Origin: Georgenia satyanarayanai
Lineage (GTDB): Bacteria > Actinomycetota > Actinomycetes > Actinomycetales > Actinomycetaceae
NCBI RefSeq assembly: GCF_900116375.1
Contig: NZ_UETB01000001.1
Span: 844,627 to 908,626 of the forward strand
DNA length: 64,000 nucleotides
Direction: 5' to 3'
Shown here: in pieces, positions 41,395 to 50,096 of the stretch
How the letters are laid out: every line of letters starts with the position of its first letter
Position numbering within the stretch: position 1 is the stretch's first letter
The notes under the pieces: model-generated
Told to the model about the DNA's origin: nothing
The model's input: the letters and a program-made list of their open reading frames with translations, nothing else
Database searches by the model: none
Made by a program: the position numbers and the translations under genes

Positions 41395-42206
41395 TTGCGC
41401 ACCGACCGGAGGGCGGGGTGGGCGCCGGCGGCGACCATGTCGGCCACGGCCTGGCGGGGGGTGCCCTGGGTGACGAGGGCCTCGCCGACGAGGACGACGT
41501 CCGCCCCAGCGCGGGCGTAGTCGAGCACGTCGTGCGGGCCGCGGACACCGGACTCGGCGACCCTGATGAGGCCGCTGGGCACGACGTCGACGACGTTCGC
41601 GAAGACGGACCGGTCGACCTCGAGGGTGTGGAGGTTGCGGGCGTTGATCCCGATCACCTGGGCGCCCGCGTCGACCGCGCGCCTGGCCTCCTCGCGGTCG
41701 TGCGCCTCGACGAGGGCGGTCATCCCGAGGGAGTGGACACGCTCGACGAGCGAGGTGAGGACCGTCTGCTCGAGGGCGGCGACGATGAGGAGGACGAGGT
41801 CCGCGCCGTAGGCCCGGGCCTCCCACACCTGGTAGGGCGTGACGACGAAGTCCTTGCGCAGGACCGGCACGTCCACCGAGGCCCGCACGGCGGCGAGGTC
41901 CTCGAGGGACCCACCGAAGCGGCGACGCTCGGTGAGGACGGAGATCGCGCTGGCGCCGCCCGCCTCGTAGTCGACGGCCAGGCCGGCGGGGTCGGCGATG
42001 TCGGCCAGCGCACCCTTGGAGGGGCTGGAGCGCTTGACCTCGGCGATGACCGTGACGGCCTCCTCGCCGCCGCGCAGCGCCGCGACCGCGTCCATGGCGC
42101 CCGGCTGCTGCTGGGCACGCTCCTTGAGCGCGTCGAGCGGCACCCGCTCCTCACGCTCGGCAAGGTCCTCACGAACCCCGGCAACGATGTCTTCCAGGAC
42201 CGTCAC
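41391..42206 (-). CDS. trpC: Indole-3-glycerol phosphate synthase
   Basis: 271 aa, stand-alone (not fused to trpF). [66 protein letters not shown] and [14 protein letters not shown] start 42206 has GGGAGGG 8 nt upstream and a TACCAT -10 candidate in the 83-bp gap before it, so trpCBA may have its own promoter. Confidence 0.96.
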   Translation of the reverse strand: MTVLEDIVAGVREDLAEREERVPLDALKERAQQQPGAMDAVAALRGGEEAVTVIAEVKRSSPSKGALADIADPAGLAVDYEAGGASAISVLTERRRFGGSLEDLAAVRASVDVPVLRKDFVVTPYQVWEARAYGADLVLLIVAALEQTVLTSLVERVHSLGMTALVEAHDREEARRAVDAGAQVIGINARNLHTLEVDRSVFANVVDVVPSGLIRVAESGVRGPHDVLDYARAGADVVLVGEALVTQGTPRQAVADMVAAGAHPALRSVRK

Positions 42207-42289
42207 GGTGTCTCCCTCCCCTGGTTCCGACCCCCATGGTAGGTGCCACGGGGGACGCCCCCGCCCACCGTCCGGCTAGCGGGCGGGCG

Positions 42290-42568
42290 TCAGACGCCGA
42301 TGACCACGCCGACGACGGCGAGCAGCCACAGCAGGGAGCCGACGGCCCCGAGGAGGATGCCCGCGACCGCCTGGGGGCGGTTGGTCGCCCGCCCCGCGGA
42401 CACGGCGAGCACCCCGTTGACCCCGAGGACGACGGCGGTGATGCTCACGACCGTCCCCACGAGCACGACGGCGGTCGCCGCCGGCGCGAGCAGCGCGACC
42501 AGGCCGAGGACGCCCAGGCCGAGCGACCAGCTGCCGTGGCGGTTGCCCTCCGTGGAGGGGTCGCTCAC
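42290..42568 (-). CDS. DUF4190-type small membrane protein
   Basis: 92 aa with two long hydrophobic stretches (LGLGVLGLVALLAPAATAVV and a Val-rich second span) and a GNRHGSWSLGLG N-terminus typical of DUF4190. GTG 42568 overlaps the preceding gene's stop. Small membrane proteins between trpE and trpC are usual in Micrococcales; no role in tryptophan synthesis is shown. Confidence 0.72.
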   Translation of the reverse strand: MSDPSTEGNRHGSWSLGLGVLGLVALLAPAATAVVLVGTVVSITAVVLGVNGVLAVSAGRATNRPQAVAGILLGAVGSLLWLLAVVGVVIGV

Positions 42569-42849
42569 GCGTACCAGTTGTGCTCGCCGCCCTGCGGCGG
42601 GTTGTCCCGGTTCCGCGGCTGGCCCATGCCCATGACGCTGAGGACCTTGCTCGCGACGAGCGCGAGGACGAGGACCGCGACGCCCACGATGAGGATCCAG
42701 GTCTCCCACAGCACGATCGCGAGGGCGACGACGACCGCACCGAGGCACACGCCCCAGAACATCACCCAGCCGGCGACGGTCTTGCCCTCGTTGTGGAACG
42801 GGGCGACCGGCGGCAGGTCGTAGTCGCGGCTCGTGCCGTCTTGCACCAT
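42565..42849 (-). CDS. HGxxPAAW family protein
   Basis: 94 aa, two transmembrane helices (VMFWGVCLGAVVVALAIVLW and a second at about 50-68). The family name motif HGxxPAAW appears as HNEGKTVAGW. Family members sit beside trpE/trpC in actinobacteria. ATG 42849 with GAGAGGA upstream. Unknown function. Confidence 0.8.
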   Translation of the reverse strand: MVQDGTSRDYDLPPVAPFHNEGKTVAGWVMFWGVCLGAVVVALAIVLWETWILIVGVAVLVLALVASKVLSVMGMGQPRNRDNPPQGGEHNWYA

Positions 42850-42889
42850 GGGTCGGGTCCTCTCAAGCGGTCGTGGTCTGCGGGCCAGC

Positions 42890-43525
42890 CTATCGGTGCT
42901 CGGGCTCGGTGGGGTCCTCGCCCCGCCCGAGCGCGTCCCAGTCGTCCATGGCGCGCACCCGCTCGTCGCGGGTCTCGGCGCCCGCGGCGGGACCCGGACG
43001 CGCCCCCGCGCCGGGCGCCCGCTCGAACCGGCGCGTGCCCGCCGTCGTCGTCCTCGCGGCCCGCAGGACGAGGACGGCGGCGGCCGCGACGAGCACACCG
43101 GCCACGACCGTGACGTACGGCCAGACGGTGGTCGAGGGCTCGGCTGAGATCTCGCGCACACCGCTGACGGTGGCGGCGGCGGCGAGCACCGGGGGCCGCG
43201 GGTCGAGGAGGAAGCCGACCGCCGAGGCGGCGAGCAGCGCCCCCAGGGCGACGAGGGCGACGGCGCACAGCCGGCTCACCCACCGGCCGCCCAGGGCCAC
43301 GGCCAGCGCCGTCGCGAGGACGGCCAGGCCGGTGGCGGTGGTGGCCGGGGCGGCGTCGCCACCGGTGACGGTGACGGTCTGCTCGGCCAGCACCGTGGGC
43401 ACGAGCGCGCTCGCCCAGGGCAGCAGCGACAGGCCGAAGGTGACGGCGCCCAGGACGAGGACGACGACGACGGCGCGTCCCCGGGTCACCGGACGCGGCC
43501 GCGTCGTGCCCTCCGCCGTCGTCAT
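42890..43525 (-). CDS. Trp operon-associated membrane protein (TIGR02234 type)
   Basis: 211 aa, four predicted membrane spans, the first with LVLGAVTFGLSLLPW and the rest at Ala/Val-rich segments; the acidic cytosolic tail ends RAMDDWDALGRGEDPTEPEHR at its last part. Position directly after trpE with an ATGA overlap is the defining context of the family. Function unknown. Confidence 0.85.
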   Translation of the reverse strand: MTTAEGTTRPRPVTRGRAVVVVLVLGAVTFGLSLLPWASALVPTVLAEQTVTVTGGDAAPATTATGLAVLATALAVALGGRWVSRLCAVALVALGALLAASAVGFLLDPRPPVLAAAATVSGVREISAEPSTTVWPYVTVVAGVLVAAAAVLVLRAARTTTAGTRRFERAPGAGARPGPAAGAETRDERVRAMDDWDALGRGEDPTEPEHR

Positions 43526-45078
43526 CCCTGCTCCGCGGCGGGGCGCAGGGCCGCGGCGACCTGGACGGCCCGCAGCGCGGCGGCGGCCTTGTTGCGGGAC
43601 TCCTCGTACTCGAGCTCGGGCACGGAGTCCGCGACGATCCCCGCCCCGGCCTGGACGCTCGCGACGCCGTCGCGGATGTAGGCGGTGCGGATCGCGATGG
43701 CCATGTCGGCGTCACCGGCGAAGTCGAGGTAGCCGATCGTGCCGCCGTAGATGCCGCGGCGCGCGGGCTCGAGGTCGTCGATCAGCTCGATGGCGCGCGG
43801 CTTGGGGGCGCCGGAGAGCGTCCCGGCGGGGAAGGTCGCGACGAGGCTGTCCAGGGCCGTGGACGTCTCGCGCAGCCGGCCGGTCACCGTGGAGGAGATG
43901 TGCATGATGTGGCTGAAGCGCTTGACCTCCATGAGCTCGACGACCTCCACCGTGGTGGGCTCGCAGACCTTGACGAGGTCGTTGCGGGCGAGGTCGACGA
44001 GCATGATGTGCTCCGAGCGCTCCTTCGGGTCGGCGAGGAGCTCCTCCCCCAGGGCGTGGTCCTCCTCCGCGCCCGCGCCGCGCGGCCGCGAGCCGGCGAT
44101 GGGGAAGGTGACGACGGTGCCGTCGGTGACCTTGACGAGCGTCTCGGGGCTCGAGCCGACGACGGCGAAGCTCGCCGAGCGGCCCTCGGCCGGCTCGTCG
44201 GGCAGCTCGAGGTAGTACATGTACGGGCTGGGGTTGATGGTGCGCAGCGCCCGGTACACCTCGAGCGGGTCCGCCGGGGAGTCGACGTCCACGCGCTGGG
44301 ACAGGACGAGCTGGAACACCTCCCCGTCCCGGATGGCCTGCTTGGCCGCCTGGACGCCGCGCTCGAACTCCTCGCGGGTGGAGCGGTAGCGCAGCTCGGC
44401 GGCCACCGGCGCCGCGGGGGCCGTGACCGCGGCGTGGCTGGTGACGGGCTCGAGCAGCGCGGCCTGCATGGCGTCGAGCCGGGCGACGGCGTCGGCGTGG
44501 GCCTGGTCGACGCGCTCGTCGGTGTCGTCGAAGTTGATGGCGTTGGCGATGAGCCACACCGAGCCGTCGGCGTGGTCGACGGCGGCGAGGTCGGTGGCCA
44601 GGCACAGCGCGACCTCCGGGGCGTCGAGCTCGGTGGGCGCGTTGGCGCGCAGCCGCGGCTCCCACTGGCGCAGCACGTCCCAGCCGAGCGAGCCGACGAG
44701 CCCGCCGGTGAGCGGCGGCAGGCCGGGCAGGGCCGGGGTGTGCAGGACGCGCAGCGTCTCGCGCAGGACGTCGAGGACGGGGCCCTCGGTGGGCACGCCC
44801 ACCGGGACCTCACCGAGCCAGGTCGCGCGCCCGCCGCGGGACAGCAGGGTGGCGTGGGAGCGGACACCGACGAAGGACCACCGGGTCCAGGCGCCGTGCT
44901 CCGCGGACTCGAGGACGAAGGTGCCGGGCCGGCCGGCGGCGAGCTGGCGGTACAGGCCCACGGGCGTGACGTCGTCGGCGAGGAGGCGGCGCACCACCGG
45001 GATGACGCGGCGGTCGGTGGCGAGCTCGCGGAAGGTCGGCAGGTCCGGCCAGGTCGTGCCCCACTCGGGGGCGCTCAC
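43522..45078 (-). CDS. trpE: Anthranilate synthase component I
   Basis: Makes anthranilate from chorismate. 518 aa. N-terminal feedback site with [18 protein letters not shown] (LLES-like tryptophan-binding motif). Catalytic core: [85 protein letters not shown] 45078 overlaps the hisI stop. No trpG or trpD follows; the glutaminase must be elsewhere. Confidence 0.96.
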   Translation of the reverse strand: MSAPEWGTTWPDLPTFRELATDRRVIPVVRRLLADDVTPVGLYRQLAAGRPGTFVLESAEHGAWTRWSFVGVRSHATLLSRGGRATWLGEVPVGVPTEGPVLDVLRETLRVLHTPALPGLPPLTGGLVGSLGWDVLRQWEPRLRANAPTELDAPEVALCLATDLAAVDHADGSVWLIANAINFDDTDERVDQAHADAVARLDAMQAALLEPVTSHAAVTAPAAPVAAELRYRSTREEFERGVQAAKQAIRDGEVFQLVLSQRVDVDSPADPLEVYRALRTINPSPYMYYLELPDEPAEGRSASFAVVGSSPETLVKVTDGTVVTFPIAGSRPRGAGAEEDHALGEELLADPKERSEHIMLVDLARNDLVKVCEPTTVEVVELMEVKRFSHIMHISSTVTGRLRETSTALDSLVATFPAGTLSGAPKPRAIELIDDLEPARRGIYGGTIGYLDFAGDADMAIAIRTAYIRDGVASVQAGAGIVADSVPELEYEESRNKAAAALRAVQVAAALRPAAEQG

Positions 45079-45443
45079 GCCGGCCCGCTCTCGCCGACGA
45101 CGGCGCCGAGGTCGCCGCCGGCCGCGAAGCACGTGCGGGTGCCGGTGTGGCACGCGGGGCCGACCTGCTCCACGCGCACGAGCAGGGCGTCGCCGTCGCA
45201 GTCGAGCGCGACCGAGCGCACGTGCTGGACGTTCCCGGACGTGTCCCCCTTGCGCCAGTACTCCTGGCGCGAGCGCGACCAGTAGGTGGCGCGGCCGGTG
45301 GCGAGGGTGCGGGCGAGGGCCTCGTCGTCCATCCAGCCGACCATGAGGACCTGGTCGGTGGAGTCGTCCTGGACGACGGCGCAGACGAGACCGGTGCTGT
45401 CGCGCTTGAGCCGGGCGGCGATCGTGGGGTCGAGGCTGGACAC
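45075..45443 (-). CDS. hisI: Phosphoribosyl-AMP cyclohydrolase
   Basis: Third histidine-pathway step. 122 aa. [39 protein letters not shown] and the zinc ligands in [13 protein letters not shown] and [15 protein letters not shown] start 45443. Leads directly into trpE by overlap, a common actinobacterial his-trp junction. Normally hisF precedes it; here an LRR/peptidase pair stands upstream on the same strand and hisF is 7.5 kb away in opposite orientation. Confidence 0.96.
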   Translation of the reverse strand: MSSLDPTIAARLKRDSTGLVCAVVQDDSTDQVLMVGWMDDEALARTLATGRATYWSRSRQEYWRKGDTSGNVQHVRSVALDCDGDALLVRVEQVGPACHTGTRTCFAAGGDLGAVVGESGPA

Positions 45444-45485
45444 CCGTCGATCTTGCCAGATCGGGTGCCGTCGGCCGCCCCGGTG

Positions 45486-46040
45486 TCAAGTGGTGACGGT
45501 GACGTCCAGCACGGCGCGGGTCAGTGCGGCCACCTCCGACGGCGGCACCGCGCTGCCCTCGACGTCGACGCGGCGCAGTGCGGGCAGGCCGTGCAGCGGC
45601 CGGAGGCTGCTCACCCGGGTGTGCGCGACGTCGAGGGCCTCGAGCTGCTCGAGGGACGACAGCGGCGAGAGGTCGGCGACGCGCGTGGCGCGCAGCCGCA
45701 GCTCGCGCAGCTCGCGGAGCCCGGCGAGCGGCCCGAGGTCGCTGACGGGGGCGTGCGCGAGGTCGAGGACGCGCAGCGCCCGCAGCTCGCGCAGCGGTTC
45801 GGTGCTCTCGAGGGGGTAGTGCTGGAGCACGAGGACCTCGAGCGCCCCGAGCTGGGCGAGGGGCGCGATGTCGACGGGCATGCCCCCCGGGGACACGTGG
45901 GGGTTGGTGTGCGTGAGCTCGAGCGTGCGCAGGTGCACGAGCCCGGTGAGCGGCGCGAGGTCGGGCCACTCGACGTTGACGAGAGCGACGGACTCGGTGT
46001 CGGGCCCGAGCTCCTCGCCTCCGAAGTGCACGGTGCTCAT
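45486..46040 (-). CDS. Leucine-rich-repeat protein coupled to a metallopeptidase gene
   Basis: 184 aa, about six LRR units of 22-24 residues with internalin-type spacing (LxxLxxLxxLxLxxTxVxDLxP): LAPLTGLVHLRTLELTHT, LRELRALRVLDLAHAPVSDL, LAGLRELRELRLRATRVADL, LSSLEQLEALDVAHTRVSSL. No signal peptide, anchor or membrane span, so likely cytosolic. ATG 46040 overlaps the stop of the metallopeptidase gene (ATGA), making this the second gene of a pair. A protein-binding partner, for example an inhibitor or chaperone of the peptidase, is an inference only. Confidence 0.8.
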   Translation of the reverse strand: MSTVHFGGEELGPDTESVALVNVEWPDLAPLTGLVHLRTLELTHTNPHVSPGGMPVDIAPLAQLGALEVLVLQHYPLESTEPLRELRALRVLDLAHAPVSDLGPLAGLRELRELRLRATRVADLSPLSSLEQLEALDVAHTRVSSLRPLHGLPALRRVDVEGSAVPPSEVAALTRAVLDVTVTT

Positions 46041-47554
46041 GGCGCCGCCGGCAGCGAGCGGTAGTGGGCGACGAGCCAGTCGACGAGGTCCCGGTCGCGC
46101 GTCGCGTTGCCGAGCAGCTGGCCGTAGCCGCTGATGCCCGCCTCGATGAGTACGTGCGTGGCGAAGACGTCCTCGTCACCCGGGTGGAGGAAGGGACCCA
46201 TCGGTCGCTGGGGCGTCTCGCGCCCGGCGATCTGCTTGATGAGCTGCATGGCCCTGGCGATGCTCTCGGTCAGCGTGACGTCGACGGCGCTGATCTCGGG
46301 CACGGGACCCGTCTGCTGGTGGACGGTGAGGTCCATGAGCCTCGAGACGGTCATGATGAGTGCCCTCTCCGTCGTGAAGGGTGTGCGGTCCCCGCCGAGG
46401 GCTGCCCGCCGCACCCCACGCAGCCACATGTGGACGTCCACCGCAGCGTCCCACGCCTTGCGCAGGTGCTCGCTCGCCCGGCGGCGGATGGTGTCCTCCC
46501 ACGTGAGTGCCGCACCGCCCTTGGCCACGCCGGGGGTGAAGGTCAGCCCCGCGTAGGAGCTCGTCGCGAGCTCCCGTCGGGGCAGCTCCTCGAAGTGGGC
46601 GGCGTTGCCGACCTTGGTCGTCTCGTCGAGCGCCTCGAACCCGGGGGAACCGTAGTAGCCGTGGTCGTCGACGCTCGGGTCCGCCAGGTGGGCCGCCTCG
46701 TGGATGAGGGTGCTCTTGGTGCCCTTCGGGTCGACGACCTTGACCACGCCGACGAGCAGGTGCATGTGTCGCGCGCCGTGGCTGGCCCACCCGCCGAGGA
46801 AGACCTCGGGGTCGTCGAGGTTGTAGTCGGTGGAGACGTGCTTGGCCATGTCGGCGGCGACCTCGCCCAGGGAGGTCCGTGCCTTGGCGTAGATCGTCTT
46901 CGCCGCACCGGCCTTCGCGCCGAAGACCTCCTTGAGGCCGGTGGCGTTGCCCTCGGCCTTGCTGACGAGGGCCTGGGCGTCGCTGATCGCGGCGGTCAGC
47001 TTGGCGGTGTCCACGGCCTTGACGGTGGTGTCGGCATCGAGCACGGACTGGTAGATGACGGACCGGTCGGCGACGTCGAGCGCCTTGGTGAACTCGGCCT
47101 CGACGATGGTCCCGGGCGCCGGGAAGATGCGCTTGACGATGTCCGCCACGGGGTCGGTCGACTTCAGCCGCTTCTCGCGCGCCATACGACCGAGGAGCTG
47201 CGTGACGGCCTTCTCGATCGTGCCCGCCGCCACCTTGGTGCCCGGGCTCGTGTAGGCCGCCTTGAGGTCGCTGAACGTCGGCACCCGGAAGCGGACGTCG
47301 GACCGTCCCCGCGCCGCCACGACCGGCAGATCCACGCCGGGGGACGGTGGGACGGTGACGGTGCCCTGCGCCGGGGGCCTGCCGAGCAGGTCGGTCACCG
47401 CCCGGTTGCCGGCAGCGCGCTGGAGGCCGAGCACCCGGTGCGCCCCACCCGGTCCGGGACCGGGTACGGCGTGGCCACGGGGCCGCGGTGCCGCCAGCGT
47501 CCCCTCGTCGGCCGTGCGAGGCGTCGCGCGTGCGTGGTGCGCCACGCCGCCCAT
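46037..47554 (-). CDS. Putative aspzincin-like metallopeptidase with LQRxxGNxAV N-terminal tag
   Basis: 505 aa, no signal peptide. After a disordered Pro/Gly/Arg N-terminus, HRVLGLQRAAGNRAVTDLLG (39-58) matches the VLxLQRxxGNxAVxxLL tag common in DUF4157 and other proteins associated with extracellular contractile injection systems. A helical region (95-240) follows. The catalytic candidate is STLIHEAAHLADPSVDDHGYYG at 281-302: HEAAH (285-289) plus DDxxYYG and then NAAHFEEL (317-324), the layout HExxH...DDxxYG...NAxxF of M35/aspzincin peptidases. The C-terminal 130 residues are unassigned. ATG 47554 chosen. More Lys-rich than its neighbours. Its assignment rests on motifs only. Confidence 0.62.
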   Translation of the reverse strand: MGGVAHHARATPRTADEGTLAAPRPRGHAVPGPGPGGAHRVLGLQRAAGNRAVTDLLGRPPAQGTVTVPPSPGVDLPVVAARGRSDVRFRVPTFSDLKAAYTSPGTKVAAGTIEKAVTQLLGRMAREKRLKSTDPVADIVKRIFPAPGTIVEAEFTKALDVADRSVIYQSVLDADTTVKAVDTAKLTAAISDAQALVSKAEGNATGLKEVFGAKAGAAKTIYAKARTSLGEVAADMAKHVSTDYNLDDPEVFLGGWASHGARHMHLLVGVVKVVDPKGTKSTLIHEAAHLADPSVDDHGYYGSPGFEALDETTKVGNAAHFEELPRRELATSSYAGLTFTPGVAKGGAALTWEDTIRRRASEHLRKAWDAAVDVHMWLRGVRRAALGGDRTPFTTERALIMTVSRLMDLTVHQQTGPVPEISAVDVTLTESIARAMQLIKQIAGRETPQRPMGPFLHPGDEDVFATHVLIEAGISGYGQLLGNATRDRDLVDWLVAHYRSLPAAP

Positions 47555-47758
47555 CCTCGGCCCCGGTGAACCGGCCTGTCGAGAGCCGATCGGGCAGGTC
47601 TCTAGCAGAGGGCCGCACCACGGGGAAGCCGGCCCCGGCCCCGTCTCGCCGTGCGGGCCACCTCCCGGTCGCGGGTCCCGCCGGACGGGCACCGGCGGTG
47701 ACGACCGGCGGGCCTTCCTAGCGTTCGAGAACGACGTCCGCCGACACCTGGAGAACCG

Positions 47759-48244
47759 ATGACCGCCACCGCCGAAGCACGCACCACCGACCCGACGCCC
47801 CGCCTGGCGTCCTTCACCGCGACCGGGCGCTCGACCGGCCGGCTGTCCACCGCCGTCGAGGCCCGCCATTTCGGCTTCGTCGTCGCCGAGCCGCCCTCGC
47901 TCGGCGGCACCGACGAGGGCGCCAACCCCATCGAGTACGTCCTGGGCGCCCTCAACGGGTGCGTGACCGTCGTCGTCGAGACGGTCGCCGCGGAGCTGGG
48001 GATCGCCGTCGAGGGTGTCGCGACGGACGCGACGGGCACGCTCGACATCCGCGGCTTCGCCGGCACCGCCGACGTCTCCCCGCACTTCCAGACCCTCACC
48101 CTGACCGTCACGCTCACCACCCCCGTCCCCGAGGCGGAGCTGGACGAGCTCAAGGCCCAGGTGCTGCGCCGCTGCCCCCTGTTCAACCTCGTCCGCGACG
48201 CCGGCGTCCCGATCGAGGAGACCTGGGTCGTCCACCGGCCCTGA
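47759..48244 (+). CDS. OsmC family protein
   Basis: 161 aa. OsmC/Ohr fold: SLGGTDEGANPIEYVLGALNGCVTVVVE carries the first conserved Cys and LKAQVLRRCPLFNLV the second, the redox pair of thiol peroxidases. ATG 47759 with CTGGAGAA upstream and TAGCGT about 40 nt upstream. Belongs to the OsmC-like group with undetermined substrate. Monocistronic between two divergent or convergent neighbours. Confidence 0.85.
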   Translation: MTATAEARTTDPTPRLASFTATGRSTGRLSTAVEARHFGFVVAEPPSLGGTDEGANPIEYVLGALNGCVTVVVETVAAELGIAVEGVATDATGTLDIRGFAGTADVSPHFQTLTLTVTLTTPVPEAELDELKAQVLRRCPLFNLVRDAGVPIEETWVVHRP

Positions 48245-48290
48245 CCAGCCGCCCCCACCGTCGCAGCTGTCTTTGCGGGGCGGGTGCGGG

Positions 48291-50096
48291 TCAGCGGGTC
48301 TGGCGGACCCAGCTGGCGTGCATGCGGGCGTAGACGCCGCCACGGGCGACGAGCTCGCGGTGGTGGCCGACCTCGACGACGTGGCCCGCGTCCACGACGA
48401 CGACGAGGTCGGCCGCCTCCGCCGTCGAGAGCCGGTGCGCGATCGCCACGGACGTGCGTCCGGCCTGCAGGCGCGCGAGGGCACGGCTGATGCGACCCTC
48501 GGTCGCGGGGTCGACGGCGGAGGTCGCCTCGTCCAGGACGAGCAGGTCCGCGTCGGCGAGGTAGGCGCGGGCGATCGCGACGAGCTGGCGCTCCCCCGCC
48601 GACAGCGACTCCCCGCGCTGCCCGACGGGCGTGTCGAGGCCGTCGGTGAGGGTGGCGAGCCAGTCGGTGAGGCCAAGCTCGGCGACGGCGGCCTCGACCT
48701 CCGCGCGCGTGTGCGGCAGCCGCCCGTAGGCGATGTTCTCGGCGATGGTGCCGTCGAAGAGGAAGCCCTCCTGCGGGACGAGCACCACCCGGCCGCGGAG
48801 CGTGGTGAGGGGCAGCTCGCGCAGGTCGGTGCCGTCGAGGAGGACCTCGCCGCTCGTGGGGTCCATGAGCCGGGTGAGCAGCTTGCCGAGCGTCGTCTTG
48901 CCCGAGCCGGTCTCCCCGACCATCGCCACCGAGGTGCCCGGGGGGACGGTGAGGTTGATGCCGTGGAGGACCTCCGGGCCGCCGGGGTAGGCGAAGCGGA
49001 TGTCGCGGAACTCGACGGAGGCGGCCCGCCCGCCGTCGTCGTCGGCGACACGGGGGCTGTCGGCGGGAAGGGGGGTCGCTGCGGGGTCGGTGATCGACAG
49101 GGGGGTCTCGAGGACGGCGATGACCCGCCGCCAGCCGGCCACGGCGTTCTGCAGCTCGTTGAGCATCTCGGTCGCGTTCTGCACCGGCCCGGTGAACATC
49201 TGGACGAGGAAGAGGAACGCGAGGAGCTGCCCGAGCGTGAGGTGCCCGTCCAGCGCGAGCAAGGTCCCGGTCACCACCGTCGCCCCGAGGGCGAGCGCGG
49301 AGAACGCCATGCCCGTGGAGAACGCGAGGGCGGTGAAGGTCTGCGCCTTGATGGCACCGGCGCGGTGGTCCTGGACGGCGTCGTCGATGCGGCGCTGGGT
49401 CCGCTCGGAGGCGCCGTAGGCGCGGATCGTCTCCGCGCCGACGATCGACTCGGAGATCGCACCGAGCATGACGCCCACCTTGACGCGCACCGCCCCGTAC
49501 GCACGGGAGATGACGCGCTGTGCACGCGGGGCCAGGAGGAACATCGGCGAGAAGCACAGCCACACGACGAGCGCGAGCAGCGGCGAGTACACGAGCATCG
49601 CGACCGTCGCCACGAGCAGCTGGCCGATGTTGAGGATGAGCTGGAGCCCGCCGAACTGGACGAAGCGGGACACCGTGTCGACGTCGCTGGTGACGCGCGA
49701 GACGAGCGAGCCGCGCCGCTCGGCGTTCTGCGTGAGGACCGAGAGGTCGTGGACGTGGCGGAAGGTGCGGGTGCGCAGCTGCGCCAGACCGCGCTCGCTC
49801 GCCCGGAAGAGCCGGATGTTGACGGCCGAGCTCGCCAGCCCGGCGACGAGGACGAACGCGAGGGCGAGCAGGGCGACACGCACGACGACGGGCACGTCCG
49901 GTCCGCCGTCGGCCATGATCGCGTTGTCGGTGACCTGCTGGATGACGACCGGCACGACGACGCGCCCGGCGGTCGCCACCACCGCCAGGGCGAGGGTCCG
50001 GCCGATGCCCTCGAGCATCGCCGGGGACAGCTGCAGCCCGCGGCGGACGGTCGCGACGACGCCCAGCTCGGAGGACGCGGAGATGGTCGAGCTCAT
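48291..50096 (-). CDS. ABC exporter subunit with competent NBD
   Basis: 601 aa half-transporter: six-span exporter domain, then NBD. Walker A GETGSGKTT, Walker B LLVLDEATSAVD with the catalytic Glu, H-loop VAIAHRLST, but signature LSAGERQ in place of LSGGQ. Linker before the NBD reads ITDPAATPLPADSPRVADDD and includes an 18-bp repeat-like segment. ATG 50096 overlaps the upstream subunit's stop, so the pair is co-translated. Together they form an asymmetric heterodimer; exported substrate unknown (lipid or drug types are common). Confidence 0.9.
   Translation of the reverse strand: MSSTISASSELGVVATVRRGLQLSPAMLEGIGRTLALAVVATAGRVVVPVVIQQVTDNAIMADGGPDVPVVVRVALLALAFVLVAGLASSAVNIRLFRASERGLAQLRTRTFRHVHDLSVLTQNAERRGSLVSRVTSDVDTVSRFVQFGGLQLILNIGQLLVATVAMLVYSPLLALVVWLCFSPMFLLAPRAQRVISRAYGAVRVKVGVMLGAISESIVGAETIRAYGASERTQRRIDDAVQDHRAGAIKAQTFTALAFSTGMAFSALALGATVVTGTLLALDGHLTLGQLLAFLFLVQMFTGPVQNATEMLNELQNAVAGWRRVIAVLETPLSITDPAATPLPADSPRVADDDGGRAASVEFRDIRFAYPGGPEVLHGINLTVPPGTSVAMVGETGSGKTTLGKLLTRLMDPTSGEVLLDGTDLRELPLTTLRGRVVLVPQEGFLFDGTIAENIAYGRLPHTRAEVEAAVAELGLTDWLATLTDGLDTPVGQRGESLSAGERQLVAIARAYLADADLLVLDEATSAVDPATEGRISRALARLQAGRTSVAIAHRLSTAEAADLVVVVDAGHVVEVGHHRELVARGGVYARMHASWVRQTR
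49040..49070. repeat. Possible 18-bp-family element in an ABC linker
   Basis: Plus strand GTCGGCGACACGGGGGCTGTCGGCGGG resembles two fused 18-bp units (GCTGTCGGCG core and GTCGGCGACA). It codes ADSPRVAD on the minus strand, compared with ADSALVAD in pyrF. Confidence 0.4.
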
